Assembly: GCA_009760855.2 (NCBI GenBank)
Contig: WPIO01000313.1
Span: 36,383-100,382 of the forward strand
From: Cristatella mucedo
Lineage: Eukaryota > Bryozoa > Phylactolaemata > Cristatellidae
Direction: 5' to 3'
DNA length: 64,000 nt
Shown here: piece by piece, positions 37,425 through 46,904 of the stretch
Numbering within the stretch: position 1 is the first letter of the stretch
How the letters are laid out: every line of letters starts with the position of its first letter
Notes under the pieces: generated by a model
Seen by the model: the letters and a program-made list of their open reading frames with translations, nothing else
Databases searched by the model: none
Told to the model about the DNA's origin: nothing
Made by a program: the position numbers and the translations under genes

Positions 37425-38130
37425 TCGATGTAATGTAAAGTAATGCATCTCCTTCTGTAATTACATGAACTCACAAAGACTACGTGGATGCTCTGCAGTA
37501 AATTGTTCTATCGCTCCCCTAAAGACTGTCTGTCCATCTGTCGGAATAATTCGGTAGCCAACTGACTCCATCTCATGCAACAGAGAAAGTGAGAATCATA
37601 GCTGAGTCAGGAGAAAGTTGAGGTAGTGAGTATCATTACAGTTTTCGCTCAGGACAGCTAGAAAGGTTATGCCATAGTCGACAGTAAGTGAGTAGTTGTC
37701 GCTGCTTAAGAATTGTGGAGGTGAGCTCCACAGTCTAGGACCTGCAGACCAAATGCTTCTGTTGCCAACGGTTTTTAAGCTGTGGAATGGAACAGCTATT
37801 TTAATGTCCGTACAGGACCTGAGGGCACGAGCAGGCTGAAACCTAAGCAGCAGTGTAGCTAACTATGAAGAAGCCAAGGAAAGGCGGGTCTTTTTCGTTG
37901 ATCAACCGGCAGCCAACCGAGCTTATTCAGCAAAGAAGACACATTGTAAAACCTCAAGAGTTTGTTAAGTAGCCTTGCAGCCACATTCATGACAAGCTGC
38001 AGTGACTTAGTGGTTTTTTGATAGCCCACCCAGAAGGAAAGTACAGTATTCTAGCCAAGACAGAATAAAGGAGCTTGTTAAATCTCTGCAAGCCACTGTG
38101 GGAGACAGTTACTAATCTTAGATTGGGATC
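37425..38130 (-). mobile_element. LINE-C fragment, minus strand (RT C-terminus and 3' UTR)
   Basis: Parallel to 46905-47730: the same order of tail (complement of the cacccacttggtct block near 37440-37490), 3' UTR and RT C-terminal region with complementary phrases such as ttgatcaaccggcagccaacc and agcaaagaagacac. More decayed than the 47-kb copy, with no long frame left. Confidence 0.7.
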
Positions 38131-38134
38131 AGTG

Positions 38135-38450
38135 GCATTAGATATTCTGGGATCAAGCCATGGTTAGTGGGACTCTTGAATAGGCACTCCATACAACGAT
38201 GACTTCGGCTTTACGAATTGCTACTCTAGCATCTACTGAGGTTGGCCATTATCTCCTGTCGGCCAGCACATCCAGGTTCGCTTTGTCACGTGCATGCTTA
38301 AATTTCCCGAGTCCTTAAAAATATTCTGAGTCTGATTGCCATACTGTAATATTAATCACAAAATGTTCTTTGATGGCTGCCAAGCACCATATAACATCGC
38401 TGATGCATCGAACAAGGTATTGTGCATGAAAGCCTTTCTTCAGGCGATAC
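38135..38450. other. Intron sequence upstream of the 108-bp LRR exon
   Basis: No transposon or RNA gene recognised. The only functional signal is the pyrimidine tract tttgctcctcttcttag leading into the exon at 38468. Confidence 0.5.
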
Positions 38451-38467
38451 TTTGCTCCTCTTCTTAG

Positions 38468-38575
38468 TTGGAAAAGCTGAATATTAGAAACAACCACCTC
38501 AAGGCTTACCCGGAGGTTACTTTGCATTGGAAGAATCTTAAATATTTGGACCTTTCGAATAATTTACATTTAAAG
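38468..38575 (+). CDS. LRR exon of 36 codons, penultimate known exon of the ROCO gene
   Basis: A 108-bp exon, phase 0 at both ends, with acceptor ctcctcttcttag and a full-consensus donor gtaagt. It encodes LEKLNIRNNHLKAYPE (first LRR, 23 residues) and LKYLDLSNNLHLK (start of a second). Joined to the terminal exon at 51200 the second LRR continues into KEMGYRNMISELPK and then LIKLDLENNP, and joined to an array exon before it the leucine period is kept. It does not belong to the array type and is single-copy here. It most likely forms the fixed part of the LRR domain next to the Roc domain. Confidence 0.85.
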
Positions 38576-38699
38576 GTAAGTGTGAAACGGTACGTGTATG
38601 CCTTTAGGAAAGGAGTAATCGAGAGTAGGTATCTCACATGGAACCACGAATGCTTAGAGGCTTAAGCTTGGTGATCAATCGCATATAACTAGACGAATT

Positions 38700-39077
38700 T
38701 GCTCGTTTTCTTGCTCTCTGATTGGTTAGTTCTAGTAACCTCCGTCAGAGTCTAGAGGACAAGTATGATGCTTGCGTCTGTCTTAATCAACCAAGAAGTG
38801 ACACCATCTCGAGATTGAGCTTAATTTTTCACGAGATCTCACTGCCTGAGGACGCTCTTTGCTGAGTAATAGTAGAACGTTGCACCATGCTGCCACGTAA
38901 TAGAAAGATGTCATCGTTCTGTGTGACTGAAGGACCGACTTTCTCCTTATAATTAGTGGAGAAGATTTCTAGCACCAAGCCGCTAAGACCATTTCCACGT
39001 AGTGCTTTTACCTCTAGGCATCCAGGGGATGACACTTAATTTGCTTCAGAATAAGAGTAGCCAAAGATATTTGTCTC
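38700..39077 (+). repeat. Left part of a duplicated segment, cut by the LTR element
   Basis: Blocks such as agtctagag-acaagtatgatg (38750-38775), tctaggcatccagg (39011-39025) and agtagccaaagatatttgtctcg (39055-39078) recur in order at 43590-43790. The continuation after the LTR element (43275-43345, ctcaatgttttcaga-ggctctagcc) recurs at 43823-43900. The two copies are thus paralogous, and the LTR element interrupted the left one. Confidence 0.75.
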
Positions 39078-39346
39078 GCACAGCACGCTAGCCGACGAGG
39101 AACACCACCAGTTTATTTCCTCCACACACTCAGCCGGCGGAAGCGCTACCGCCCGCCACAGACGTTCGCCAGCTTCTCTCGTCTGTGGTACCGGAACGCT
39201 ATGCTCTCATTCGTTGGCGCCGTTGCCAACGCCTAGCTGTGCTCCGTTTGGCTAGCCGGTCGTCGGGAGGGCCACCCAGCCTAGTACTGGCAGATAACAA
39301 CATTTAGGTACTGTCACGGACTGCGGTATACATAAACAAAACCACA
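39078..39346 (-). repeat. LTR (3' LTR of the minus-strand element)
   Basis: About 269 bp. On the plus strand it starts near gcacagcacgctagccgacg and ends aacaaaaccaca. It aligns end to end with 42998-43266, with roughly two dozen differences by eye, so the insertion is not very recent. The minus-strand ends TGTGG...ACA fit LTR termini. Confidence 0.85.
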
Positions 39347-39600
39347 TGCCCGCCTGATCTGGAGATCAATCTACGGTGCATTCTCCACTTTTTGCCAACA
39401 AGAAGGCTAAACAGTAAGCACGTAGTCCTCATAGTGTACCGGTGGTCTCAGGCCATATCTTTTTTGGCCGTAGCTGTCTGCTGGGCTCGTCGGCTCTGGC
39501 CGTATTACCAGCAGGGCCGGCATCGGAGTGTTCGTCAAGGAGTTCGTTGACGTTCAGTACTGGTCTAATTTCCGCTAAGTGGCGGCGGATTCCATCAATT

Positions 39601-40485
39601 TCAATGCCAATTCCTTCCGCCGGGGCAGTAACTGTCCCCTGAGGCCACTGAGTGGTGCAACGGGCTCCGGGGGGGGGGGGGGTTTACAAAAACCCGCTGA
39701 CCCTGAATCAAATCATTTCCGTCAGAGCTCTCTGTGCGAGGCTCGAGAGCCATCGGAGGTTTCCATTCGTACGAGAAAAGCTGACGGCAAGGCGATGAGC
39801 CGGCGTTCAATCCAGCGGTGGCAGAGAGATTGTACCAGTACACCATCATCATTATGTCCCGCCCACTCCGGGCTGCCATTTCTTTTATCGTTCGGTGGTT
39901 TCGCTCTACTATACCGTTTCCAGAGGAGTGGTAAGCACAGCGGTTCATTGCCTGTATCCCCCAACTATCGAAAAGCTGGCGAATAGCGTTCGATCGGAAA
40001 GTGGCGGAATCGTCCATTAAGAGCTGCCACGGCGGGCCCCTTTCTCTGAATATTTCATCCAAGTGTCGGACCACCGAGGTCTTGCTCTCGTCGGGTATAC
40101 ACGGCCAGATGTCAAACCTGCTGGGGCCGCTATCGACAAGTGTCAGATATTTGACCTCGTTGAAGAAAGTAACATCAATAGCCAGGCGGCGCCAGTGGGA
40201 ATCTATGTCCAAATGTCCATGGCTCCAAGACACTGGGGCTGGGTCCACAGACCGGCAACGCATGCACGATTTAACAACGCGTTCTGCTTTCTCTGCGTTA
40301 CTGATATGCCGGGGAAGCAGAGTCTGGCCAGGTGCAACGTAGGTCAACCCTAGGTGATGCAAATCGTGGAACGCTCGCAGGTCTACTTCTTGAGCTAGAG
40401 TAGCAGCTGCGAGAATCGAGATTTGCTTATGCCACGGCTGCAGTACTCGCGTTAAGTGGTCTGCTTTGTTGTCGGCCGAACGCAC
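39601..40485 (-). CDS. Integrase region of the gypsy-type element
   Basis: An open frame of 294 codons. The N-terminal zinc-binding set is H40, H44, C74 and C77 (FHDLHH and CMRC). The catalytic core has D104 (LAIDVT), D158 (LLMDDSATF) and E194 (GIVERNHRTIKEM), with exactly 35 residues between the last two: the D,D(35)E pattern of retroviral and gypsy integrases. The tail runs into a proline-rich stretch made by a run of twelve G on the plus strand (about 39669-39681), where the frame is probably disturbed. This is the best preserved part of the element. It would insert the DNA copy into the host genome. It is separated by a break from the RNase H frame. Confidence 0.85.
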   Translation of the reverse strand: MRSADNKADHLTRVLQPWHKQISILAAATLAQEVDLRAFHDLHHLGLTYVAPGQTLLPRHISNAEKAERVVKSCMRCRSVDPAPVSWSHGHLDIDSHWRRLAIDVTFFNEVKYLTLVDSGPSRFDIWPCIPDESKTSVVRHLDEIFRERGPPWQLLMDDSATFRSNAIRQLFDSWGIQAMNRCAYHSSGNGIVERNHRTIKEMAARSGRDIMMMVYWYNLSATAGLNAGSSPCRQLFSYEWKPPMALEPRTESSDGNDLIQGQRVFVNPPPPRSPLHHSVASGDSYCPGGRNWH

Positions 40486-40488
40486 CAG

Positions 40489-40920
40489 CTATATTCTCAC
40501 CCGAAGGTCGTACTCCTTAATTACGTCGCGTACTATTGCTGTCCGCCGTCGAGCCAATGCCTCGCCTGGACCTCGGGTACGGATAGGCTTATCGCCTACG
40601 ACAATCGATCGAAGCCACGAGTGCACAGTGGTCGAGTCAGTAAACAATTCGATCTCTCGCAGGCCCCAGGCCAGGGCTAAATTTAGGCCCTTTATGACAG
40701 CCTCTAGTTCGGCCAGATTTATATGCACTACGTCATCTGGCTTTCTAAGCCAAGAGGCATCCTCGACTGTCTGCCCTCCAATTCGCAAGCAGGCGCCTAT
40801 CGCTAAGCTGCTTGCGTCGCACCATACCTGTCCGCTGGGTGACGACGGCACACTCCATACTCTGGAAACTGGATCCTCTTTTATCACGCGTCGGCTGATC
40901 TCCTGTGCCATCCGAAGCAC
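40489..40920 (-). CDS. RNase H region of the gypsy-type element
   Basis: 143 codons with the RNase H acidic residues in order: D35 in VWCDAS, E71 in HINLAELEAV and D95 in ELFTDST. This activity removes the RNA strand during reverse transcription. It lies directly between RT and integrase and stops one codon from the integrase frame, so an original single pol frame has been broken here. Confidence 0.8.
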   Translation of the reverse strand: MLRMAQEISRRVIKEDPVSRVWSVPSSPSGQVWCDASSLAIGACLRIGGQTVEDASWLRKPDDVVHINLAELEAVIKGLNLALAWGLREIELFTDSTTVHSWLRSIVVGDKPIRTRGPGEALARRRTAIVRDVIKEYDLRVRI

Positions 40921-40990
40921 GTCCTCCGTGACCTCGGCATCCCAAGACAGGTAGGTCTTGTGTGGCTCTCTTTACGTAGCTGCAGGCTGG

Positions 40991-41320
40991 TCAAAGCCAT
41001 CCGGCAACGGGAAAATGGCCCGTTAATTGTCCACACCACGAGAAAAGCTGCCTGCAAGTCGGGCACTGAGGTAGCGATTCAACATCATTATCTCTGCCCC
41101 ACTTAAGCTTTCCATCATGGTCAGTGACGCGAAGCCCTAGTACGCGACCTCCGACCAACTTTTCCGGGGGCTTAGCTTCGAGCCCAAACTGTCGTAGATG
41201 AGAGATATCACGCTCATTCGTGACCATGTCATTGTTGATGATTATATCGTCTACGTATGAGTCAGTGCCTTCGCGAACCTGTGGGTCCATAGAAAGCACC
41301 TTATTTAACACGGCGGTCAT
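40991..41320 (-). CDS. Reverse transcriptase core fragment of the gypsy-type element
   Basis: 109 codons holding the catalytic box SYVDDIIIN (YVDD at about 41257-41246) and, downstream, LGLRVTDHDGKLKW. The fingers part lies in the next frame pieces to the right (41350-41535, broken) and ends at VRPVLDYRKLN in the frame 41537-42208. The region is split by at least two frameshifts. Confidence 0.8.
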   Translation of the reverse strand: MTAVLNKVLSMDPQVREGTDSYVDDIIINNDMVTNERDISHLRQFGLEAKPPEKLVGGRVLGLRVTDHDGKLKWGRDNDVESLPQCPTCRQLFSWCGQLTGHFPVAGWL

Positions 41321-41536
41321 TATCTTAGGCTCTACATTTAATCCGAAGCCTAGCCGCGTAAGGCAGTACCGCCTCCCCCTATATGCGATAACCTAGTATC
41401 TCCACAGGGAAGGGTCGACATGAAGCTGTAAATACGCTTTGCGAAGGTCGATAATGCTGATGTTACTTCCCATGCGGCGCCATGCTCGAAGTTTCTCGCT
41501 GCAAACGTCACCGTTGGCAGTGTGGCTGGAAACATA

Positions 41537-42208
41537 TTAGTTCAGCTTGCGGTAGTCTAAGACGGGCCGCACTTTGTCTTTATGACTCTGGAACACTGCC
41601 ATTAGTGGCACGAGGCCTTCACACTCCCCTTCGTAGGGCTTCAGCCAGCCGATTTGGATCCACTCTTGAATCTCATTGTCGTAGTCGGCCTGCAAGTCGG
41701 TGGGCACGCGGTAAGCCTCGACGCTGTTAACCAAGGTGGGTGAAGTCACGCCGTCGGCCCAATGCCACTTTACGACCCATTTTCCTTCATGGTACACCGC
41801 CGAAAAGTCTCTGTCGGAAACACTGACGTCGGTTGACAGTGCCCCGATTGCACTGTCCTGCCCTTTGAAGGTTACTACACCGCCTTCAGAGCCTATCACA
41901 ACGCCTCCCAGCTGTCGCATAGCATCCATGCCAAGTAGCATATCATACCCCGGTACGATCTCGGATACGAGGCAGTCAAACTCTATTGCTATGCCCTGCA
42001 CAGAGCATTTCATGCGGCACGCCGAACGGCAACGAGCGACTGCTCCGTTGAACGTAATTACTGGCTCGTTAACCGAATAAGACTGTGCCGAGGTGGCAGG
42101 CAGTACCGAAGATTCAGTCACAATCGACCGAGAGCAGCCGGTATTGAGGAGCGCCTTCATAATACGACCACCGTTGAGAACATTTATTGTTGGCAGTCGA
42201 GTTGACAA
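41537..42208 (-). CDS. Protease and start of reverse transcriptase of the gypsy-type element
   Basis: 223 codons. Residues about 18-30 contain the retropepsin-like motif ALLNTGCSRSIV, where the catalytic aspartate of D[ST]G is Asn (codon at about 42143-42145), so the protease should be inactive. A later LLGMDAMRQLGG matches the second conserved retropepsin block. From about residue 160 the frame enters RT (EIQEWIQIGWLKP, then KVRPVLDYRKLN). Confidence 0.8.
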   Translation of the reverse strand: MSTRLPTINVLNGGRIMKALLNTGCSRSIVTESSVLPATSAQSYSVNEPVITFNGAVARCRSACRMKCSVQGIAIEFDCLVSEIVPGYDMLLGMDAMRQLGGVVIGSEGGVVTFKGQDSAIGALSTDVSVSDRDFSAVYHEGKWVVKWHWADGVTSPTLVNSVEAYRVPTDLQADYDNEIQEWIQIGWLKPYEGECEGLVPLMAVFQSHKDKVRPVLDYRKLN

Positions 42209-42246
42209 GCAGGGGAATTTGCTGGCGCTATATCATGCACTTCCCC

Positions 42247-42965
42247 TTACTCGTTTTTTGGCTGTGCAATGGTGCGACGCTCCAGACATATTGCTGCTAG
42301 GTGCGAGTCATCGCCGCATACAAAACACAGCCTTCGCTGCCTTTGCGACGAACGGCAGTCGCGACTTATGTGCCCTTCCTTTTTGCTGAAGAAAAAAAAG
42401 CGCTTCTGTGGTGTCGGGCGAAAGCCTCAAGCTCCTAGTGCCTCAGCAGCGGCCGCGTAGCTCGGCTCCTGGCAACTCATAAGCGCTCGAGCCTTCTCAA
42501 CGACCTCAGACATCGCCATCTTGTCGAGGGCACACGCTGCGCGTAGCTGCTTTCGGATGTCCTCTGGAAGCCTGGTGACGAAAGCGCATTTTACCAAGTC
42601 ATCCTTCGCAGCCGCACTCACCAATCCGGCCAGCCGGGCTAAACTCGATGCGAATACGTCCACTGGTTCCACAGCTTGAAGCCGCAGTGTCGTGAGCTCT
42701 CTTTAAATTTATCCGCCGAAAATGCAGACAGAAGAGACTCTTTTACGATGGTACAGAATTTCTTCGCCTGTCCATCGATGCTTTGGTACACGGCGAACAC
42801 TCCGTCGGTTAGAAAAGGGGGCAGGAATTTGTGGTGGTCGGCAGAGCGACAATACCTTGAATCTCTGCCACCAGATCAAACTTTTCAACCCAGCCCGCAA
42901 ATTCTCCGCTGCCGTCGAATTGAGTGACGGTGTGGCTGAACTTTACGTTCTTTATTAATGACGAA
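42247..42965 (-). pseudogene. gag of the gypsy-type element, broken
   Basis: Reading the minus strand from about 42955, one frame gives FSHTVTQFDGSGEFAGWVEK, typical of gag N-termini. A frameshift near 42815 breaks it. The middle part (42672-42427) contains LPEDIRKQLRAACALDKM. An in-frame TGA at 42429-42427 follows. Beyond it the same frame continues through a degenerate first zinc knuckle to a perfect CCHC knuckle at 42327-42286 (CFVCGDDSHLAAIC, spacing C-X2-C-X4-H-X4-C) and ends at the stop at 42249-42247. Pol follows in another frame after about 40 bp. Confidence 0.78.
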
Positions 42966-42997
42966 ATAGCTTGTAGTCTGAATTATCGTTGTGAGTG

Positions 42998-43266
42998 GCA
43001 CAGCAAGCTAGCCGACGAAGAACACCACCAGTTTATTTCATTTGCACACTCAGCCGGCAGAAGCGCTACCGCCGGCCGCAGACGTTCGCCAGCTTCTCTC
43101 GTCTGCGGTACCGGAACGCTGCTCTCTCATTCGCTGGCGCCGTTGGCAACGCCTAGCTGCGCTCCGATTGGCTAGCCGGTGGTCGGGAGGGCCACCCAGC
43201 CTAGTACAGGCAGATAACAACATTTAGGTGGTGACACAGACTGCGGTATACATAAACAAAACCACA
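42998..43266 (-). repeat. LTR (5' LTR of the minus-strand element)
   Basis: Partner of 39078-39346. It may start a few bases earlier at tgtgag (42990), which would give TGT...ACA ends. No TATA box is obvious on the minus strand. Confidence 0.85.
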
Positions 43267-43479
43267 ATGACAGCTCAATGTTTTCAGATGGCTCTAGCCA
43301 AGTCTGCTGCAATATAAGTCCCCGAGCCTTCGTTCAGTGCAGCTACTAGTGAGTGCTGACATTTTGGATCATATTGTAACTTCTTTTAAAAAGTAAAATG
43401 TTTTGATTACTCCAAACATATCTTTATATCGATTCCATCCTGTCGCAAATTCTCACTTGCCCCAGGATGCAAATGTATG

Positions 43480-43960
43480 CTGCCGATCTCTGGCACTGCT
43501 GCCTAGAGGCATAAAGTTGATTAAGTGGTGGGCAGTCTTGCAAATCGGATAGTGCTGAATGGGCTGGTGTTCTGGTTCTAGTAAGTTTCATCAGAGTCTA
43601 GAGAGCAAGTATGAAGGTTGCATCACTACCTAAATCAATGCGGAAGTAACCCTTTGTTGAAACAGATCTTAATTCTCTGCTTCAAATCCGAAGCCCGTAC
43701 GACCTTTGCAAGTGATGTGTTTACCCCCAGGCATCCAGGTTATAGCAGTTAATATTCTTCAGGCTAATAGTAGCCATAGATGTTTGTCTCGAAGATGATT
43801 TAACGTGTGTCTTTACAGAATCTCAATTGAATGTTTTCAGACGGCTCTAGCCAAAGTTACTACTATAGACTCTATTGGGCCTGCATTCAGGAGCGCTACT
43901 TGTAAGTGCTAACATTTTTTGGTCAAGTAAAGTGATTATGTTGTAAGATCATCTAAAAAT
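43480..43960 (+). repeat. Second, uninterrupted copy of the duplicated intron segment
   Basis: Parallels 38650-39077 plus 43275-43345. It contains an exon-like stretch, tttacag at 43812-43818 and gtaagt at 43902-43907 (83 bp between), with one open frame (ECFQTALAK then IDSIGPAF). The length is not a multiple of three and the sister copy has a stop in that frame. I therefore treat it as intron, not exon. Confidence 0.65.
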
Positions 43961-43964
43961 GTAT

Positions 43965-44840
43965 TACTCTTTTGATGATCCCAACCTTGTCTTTGTGGGC
44001 TCTTTAAATCTGGTGTCAATTCTTTTTAATAATAGCAGCAGTAACAATTTTTATACTCACCTTAGAGAGCCTTATTCATTGTAGACACTTCTTATTGGCT
44101 AGAAATAGTGTGTACTAGCTGTGCTCTTAAATAGCATGCGAGATTGCAACATGCATAAGCAGGGCTAAGCATATTTACACAGGTATAGGAATCGAGCCAC
44201 CAACAGTGTTGTCCTCAAGTTTTGTAGTCGATAAGCCTATGTCAACTAGTTAGTCTGCATGTTTTGTAAGCATAATATGTTGCTGATGTATCTGTGGCCG
44301 CCTTATAACGTATCCTTAAGCGTAATGTCCGGTTTTTATATATGGAGCTATTTCCAATTAGCTTTCCAAAATTTAGCGTAAATGTACCCATTGTATTCTT
44401 ACAATATTGGAGCTAGTGTCTAATATCTGCTTCCCCTCATAGTTTGTATGTCGGTTTAGCTTAGAGTTTAATCGGAATAGTCCTTTTCATATTGGAACAA
44501 GGTGTGGTAGGTGAATAAAGTTGAGGCTGCTTTAACATACTGACATGCAAAGGTCAGAGCAGAACCGTGTGGATGGTTTTGCTAGCTGCATCTGCTTAGG
44601 TATTCCCATTCCTGCCTTCTTACTTATCAGAATATGGATGGATACCAAAAAGGCCTTTGAGATTGTAAATGAGCAAACATTGGTTTATTAGTTCAGGCTC
44701 GGTTTTTGCTTTTTAATTTGTTAAGACAGAATGCAACTGCTAGGTAAACTTTATCATGCTTCAATGTTCAGTTTGTTGGTGAGCACGATCTTTTGAGGCT
44801 TCCTAGTTCTTAGCGTCAAGTTGATGACCTTATGCGATAT
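43965..44840. other. Intron sequence without recognised genes
   Basis: AT-rich. A weak match to a LINE-A tail (ttaataatagcagcagtaac with a following gagagcc) lies near 44025-44090. I see nothing else. Confidence 0.45.
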
Positions 44841-44849
44841 CAGTATCAG

Positions 44850-45595
44850 GCTGTTTGTCAAGCAGAGTCTGCATAGAAGGTTATCAGCAAGACTCACTAC
44901 TGGGCCTCCTAACACATGTGACAGGCAGCCTGGTGGCAAGCCAAGCAGAAATGTGGTGGCTGCAGAATCTGTGGCTTCACCTGGTTACGTATGGAACTGT
45001 AGAACAGTACTTTCGGGAGGCCCTCCCCTTGCGTTACAAGACCTAGTTCTGCTCATCCTGGGATCATTCAGCAACGAGAAAAAAGGACCATGGATACATG
45101 CCTTGCTTTCTGCTTACAGCTAGTGAAAAACTCTGCAGCTAGGCTTGTCTGTCGTGAGCGTTGCCACGTCAAATCACTTCTCGCCGACCTGCACTGGCTA
45201 CAAGTCAAGCAACGTACGACTTCAAGGTTTTGTCGCCCACTTTTTGGTCTCTTCATTCTTATGGTCCAGCCTACCTATCAGATCTACTACCCCACTAGGC
45301 TAAGCTTTGTACCACCTGCTTTTCTGAATCTAACTTCTTACCTATACCTCATACAAACCACAAATTCTTTGGAGACGGTGTATTTAGTTCATATGCTCCG
45401 AAAGCCTGGAACTCACTTGCGAGTTCCGTCACGACATTCTGACTTGACCAGGATTAAAAAGAAATTAAAAACGCACATAGTCATGAGAGCATTTGGTGGG
45501 TCCCTGCGATTCTTACTTAATGTGCGTATGTTTTCTGACACTGTTGCATGTTGCTACTAACCACACTTGCATGCTGACCATGTGCATGTCACCCC
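44850..45595 (+). mobile_element. LINE-A-type fragment, plus strand (RT C-terminus and 3' UTR)
   Basis: A 156-codon frame at 45090-45560 holds LQLVKNSAARLVCRER, LLADLHWLQVKQRT, QPTYQIYYPTRLSF and the end KKKLKTHIVMRAFGG. This is the usual C-terminal order of CR1/L2 reverse transcriptases. The 3' UTR near 45545-45595 resembles that of the array LINE-A copies and 63600-63660. Confidence 0.75.
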
Positions 45596-45960
45596 TACCC
45601 GATGATTGATGGTATCAAAAGCTGCCGAAAGATCGAGCAAAGCAAGCAGAGACACTCTACCCATGTCTGCATTCCTAAGTAGATCGGTGTATACCCTAAG
45701 CAAAGTTGAGTGCTTAGATGCAGCAAGATGGCTTGTAAGTAAGTAAAATAAGCCATAAAACAAAGAGGGATATGACTTATATAAGAGTGGCCAGGTGGTT
45801 ACTGGCAATGACAAGTTAAACGAAATTGGGGTTTGGCAGCCATACTGCCTTGGCTGGCTGGACGAGGCATGGTGGAGTTGATGTATTTTGTAAGAAATAA
45901 ACATCATTTGGGAATGCAAGGACGTGGTGGGAGCACTCGGCATCTGATACTCTCTTCTCA
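45596..45960 (-). mobile_element. LINE RT palm fragment, minus strand
   Basis: The minus-strand frame contains LLRVYTDLLRNADMGRVSLL followed by ALLDLSAAFDTINHR, the well-known palm motif of CR1/L2 elements. It abuts the plus-strand LINE tail at 45595 head to head. Confidence 0.7.
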
Positions 45961-45964
45961 AGCA

Positions 45965-46900
45965 GGCTACATCAGTTTAACGGCACTTTTAAATGACGTG
46001 TCATTCTGGCAAAATGCCTAGCATTTCTCAATGTGTATAAAGCCACTGAGAAAGCCGATACTGCTTGCAGCAAGCTGTGCAAACATGAAGTGCATGGACA
46101 CTGCATACTGCAGCCGCAGGCAGTCTGGCAGTAAATGTCGGCTGGCAGCTTTACCGACTCCTCCCCAAGAAAACCTCTCGAAATTCCAGGTACAGGTATT
46201 TGGCAGTGAAGTAGTTGGCAGTAGTAGCATTTGGCTGGAACTAAAATCCAAAAAAGGAACAAGGTCTTGCCTCAATGTTTGGAAATTAAATTAAATCTTT
46301 TGCCTGAAAAGTCTTAGCAAGCAGCCGCCAGAGTGCTTGGTCGGCTTTGGGATGCTCCTCGAACTAGTGATCACTCAGCACGGGCATCTCGAAGGCGTCT
46401 GGCCTTGGCCTTGCCTCGGTGTGTGTGTGGCCGGAAAGTGGCCCCTCGGCTCGTCGATTTCTGCTAAGGGGCAATGCGCTTTAGGTTCAAAAGCCAGGTT
46501 TTTGGGTTCCGGTTTTGCAGCAGACGATCCCGTGATAAACTGATGCTTTAAGGAGAATGATAGACTCATCTTCTGTCACTAATGGAAGGAGCTTGTTAGA
46601 TCAGACGACTGCTAGTAGTTTTAGCTTGGACTGTGCCTTCCACAGACTTGCAAGCTCATTATCAGACGCATGTTCATGTGTGCTCAAGCTCCTATGTGTG
46701 GCTTATCGGCTTCCTTCTCGATGGTCAGCTTGCTAAGGTGCTTGTATCGGTGCTGTGTCGGCGCTATGCTATGTGGGTGTCTGCAGCTAGGGAAAGTATG
46801 GAGCTCGGTGTGTTGCTCTACATTGAGCTCCCAGCCAGGCCACTTAAAACTCGCGCCACTCGATTGGGCTTTCAGGCAGCTTGCTGAGTTAGGTTAAATG
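45965..46900. other. Intron with a G+C-rich patch, no recognised gene
   Basis: Positions 46320-46560 are much richer in G and C than the surroundings (ggccttggccttgcctcgg). Overlapping ORFs on both strands here have no recognisable motifs and no good splice context. It may be a foreign repeat; I could not classify it. Confidence 0.4.
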
Positions 46901-46904
46901 CAAG

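Larger units (their letters stand above)
39078..43266 (-). mobile_element. Ty3/gypsy-type LTR retrotransposon, degraded, minus strand
   Basis: Two similar LTRs of about 269 bp flank a minus-strand internal region with gag, protease, reverse transcriptase, RNase H and integrase in that order. Integrase after RNase H is the order of Ty3/gypsy elements and excludes Ty1/copia. Next to the left LTR (the 3' LTR of the element) the minus strand reads agatcaggcgggca, a plausible purine-rich tract. I see no clear primer-binding site with a leading TGG and no clear target duplication. The region is richer in G and C than its surroundings. Several frameshifts and stops make it non-autonomous. It has no visible envelope gene. 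Confidence 0.85.

Noticed and set aside
39442-42460. Plus-strand ORFs across the LTR element
   Set aside because: They are shadows of the gag-pol coding strand, which carries all recognisable motifs on the minus strand.
39078-43266. BEL/Pao or Ty1/copia identity for the LTR element
   Set aside because: Integrase follows RNase H, which excludes Ty1/copia; a BEL-type element is less likely given the gag, RT and integrase motifs, but a phylogeny would be needed to be certain.
43819-43901. Exon-like 83-bp segment with acceptor and donor
   Set aside because: Length is not a multiple of three, it does not fit the phase-0 neighbours, and the sister copy at 43270-43345 has a stop in the same frame.
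46337-46569. Overlapping ORFs in the GC-rich patch
   Set aside because: Open frames on both strands are expected in GC-rich DNA; no motif or splice signals support either.
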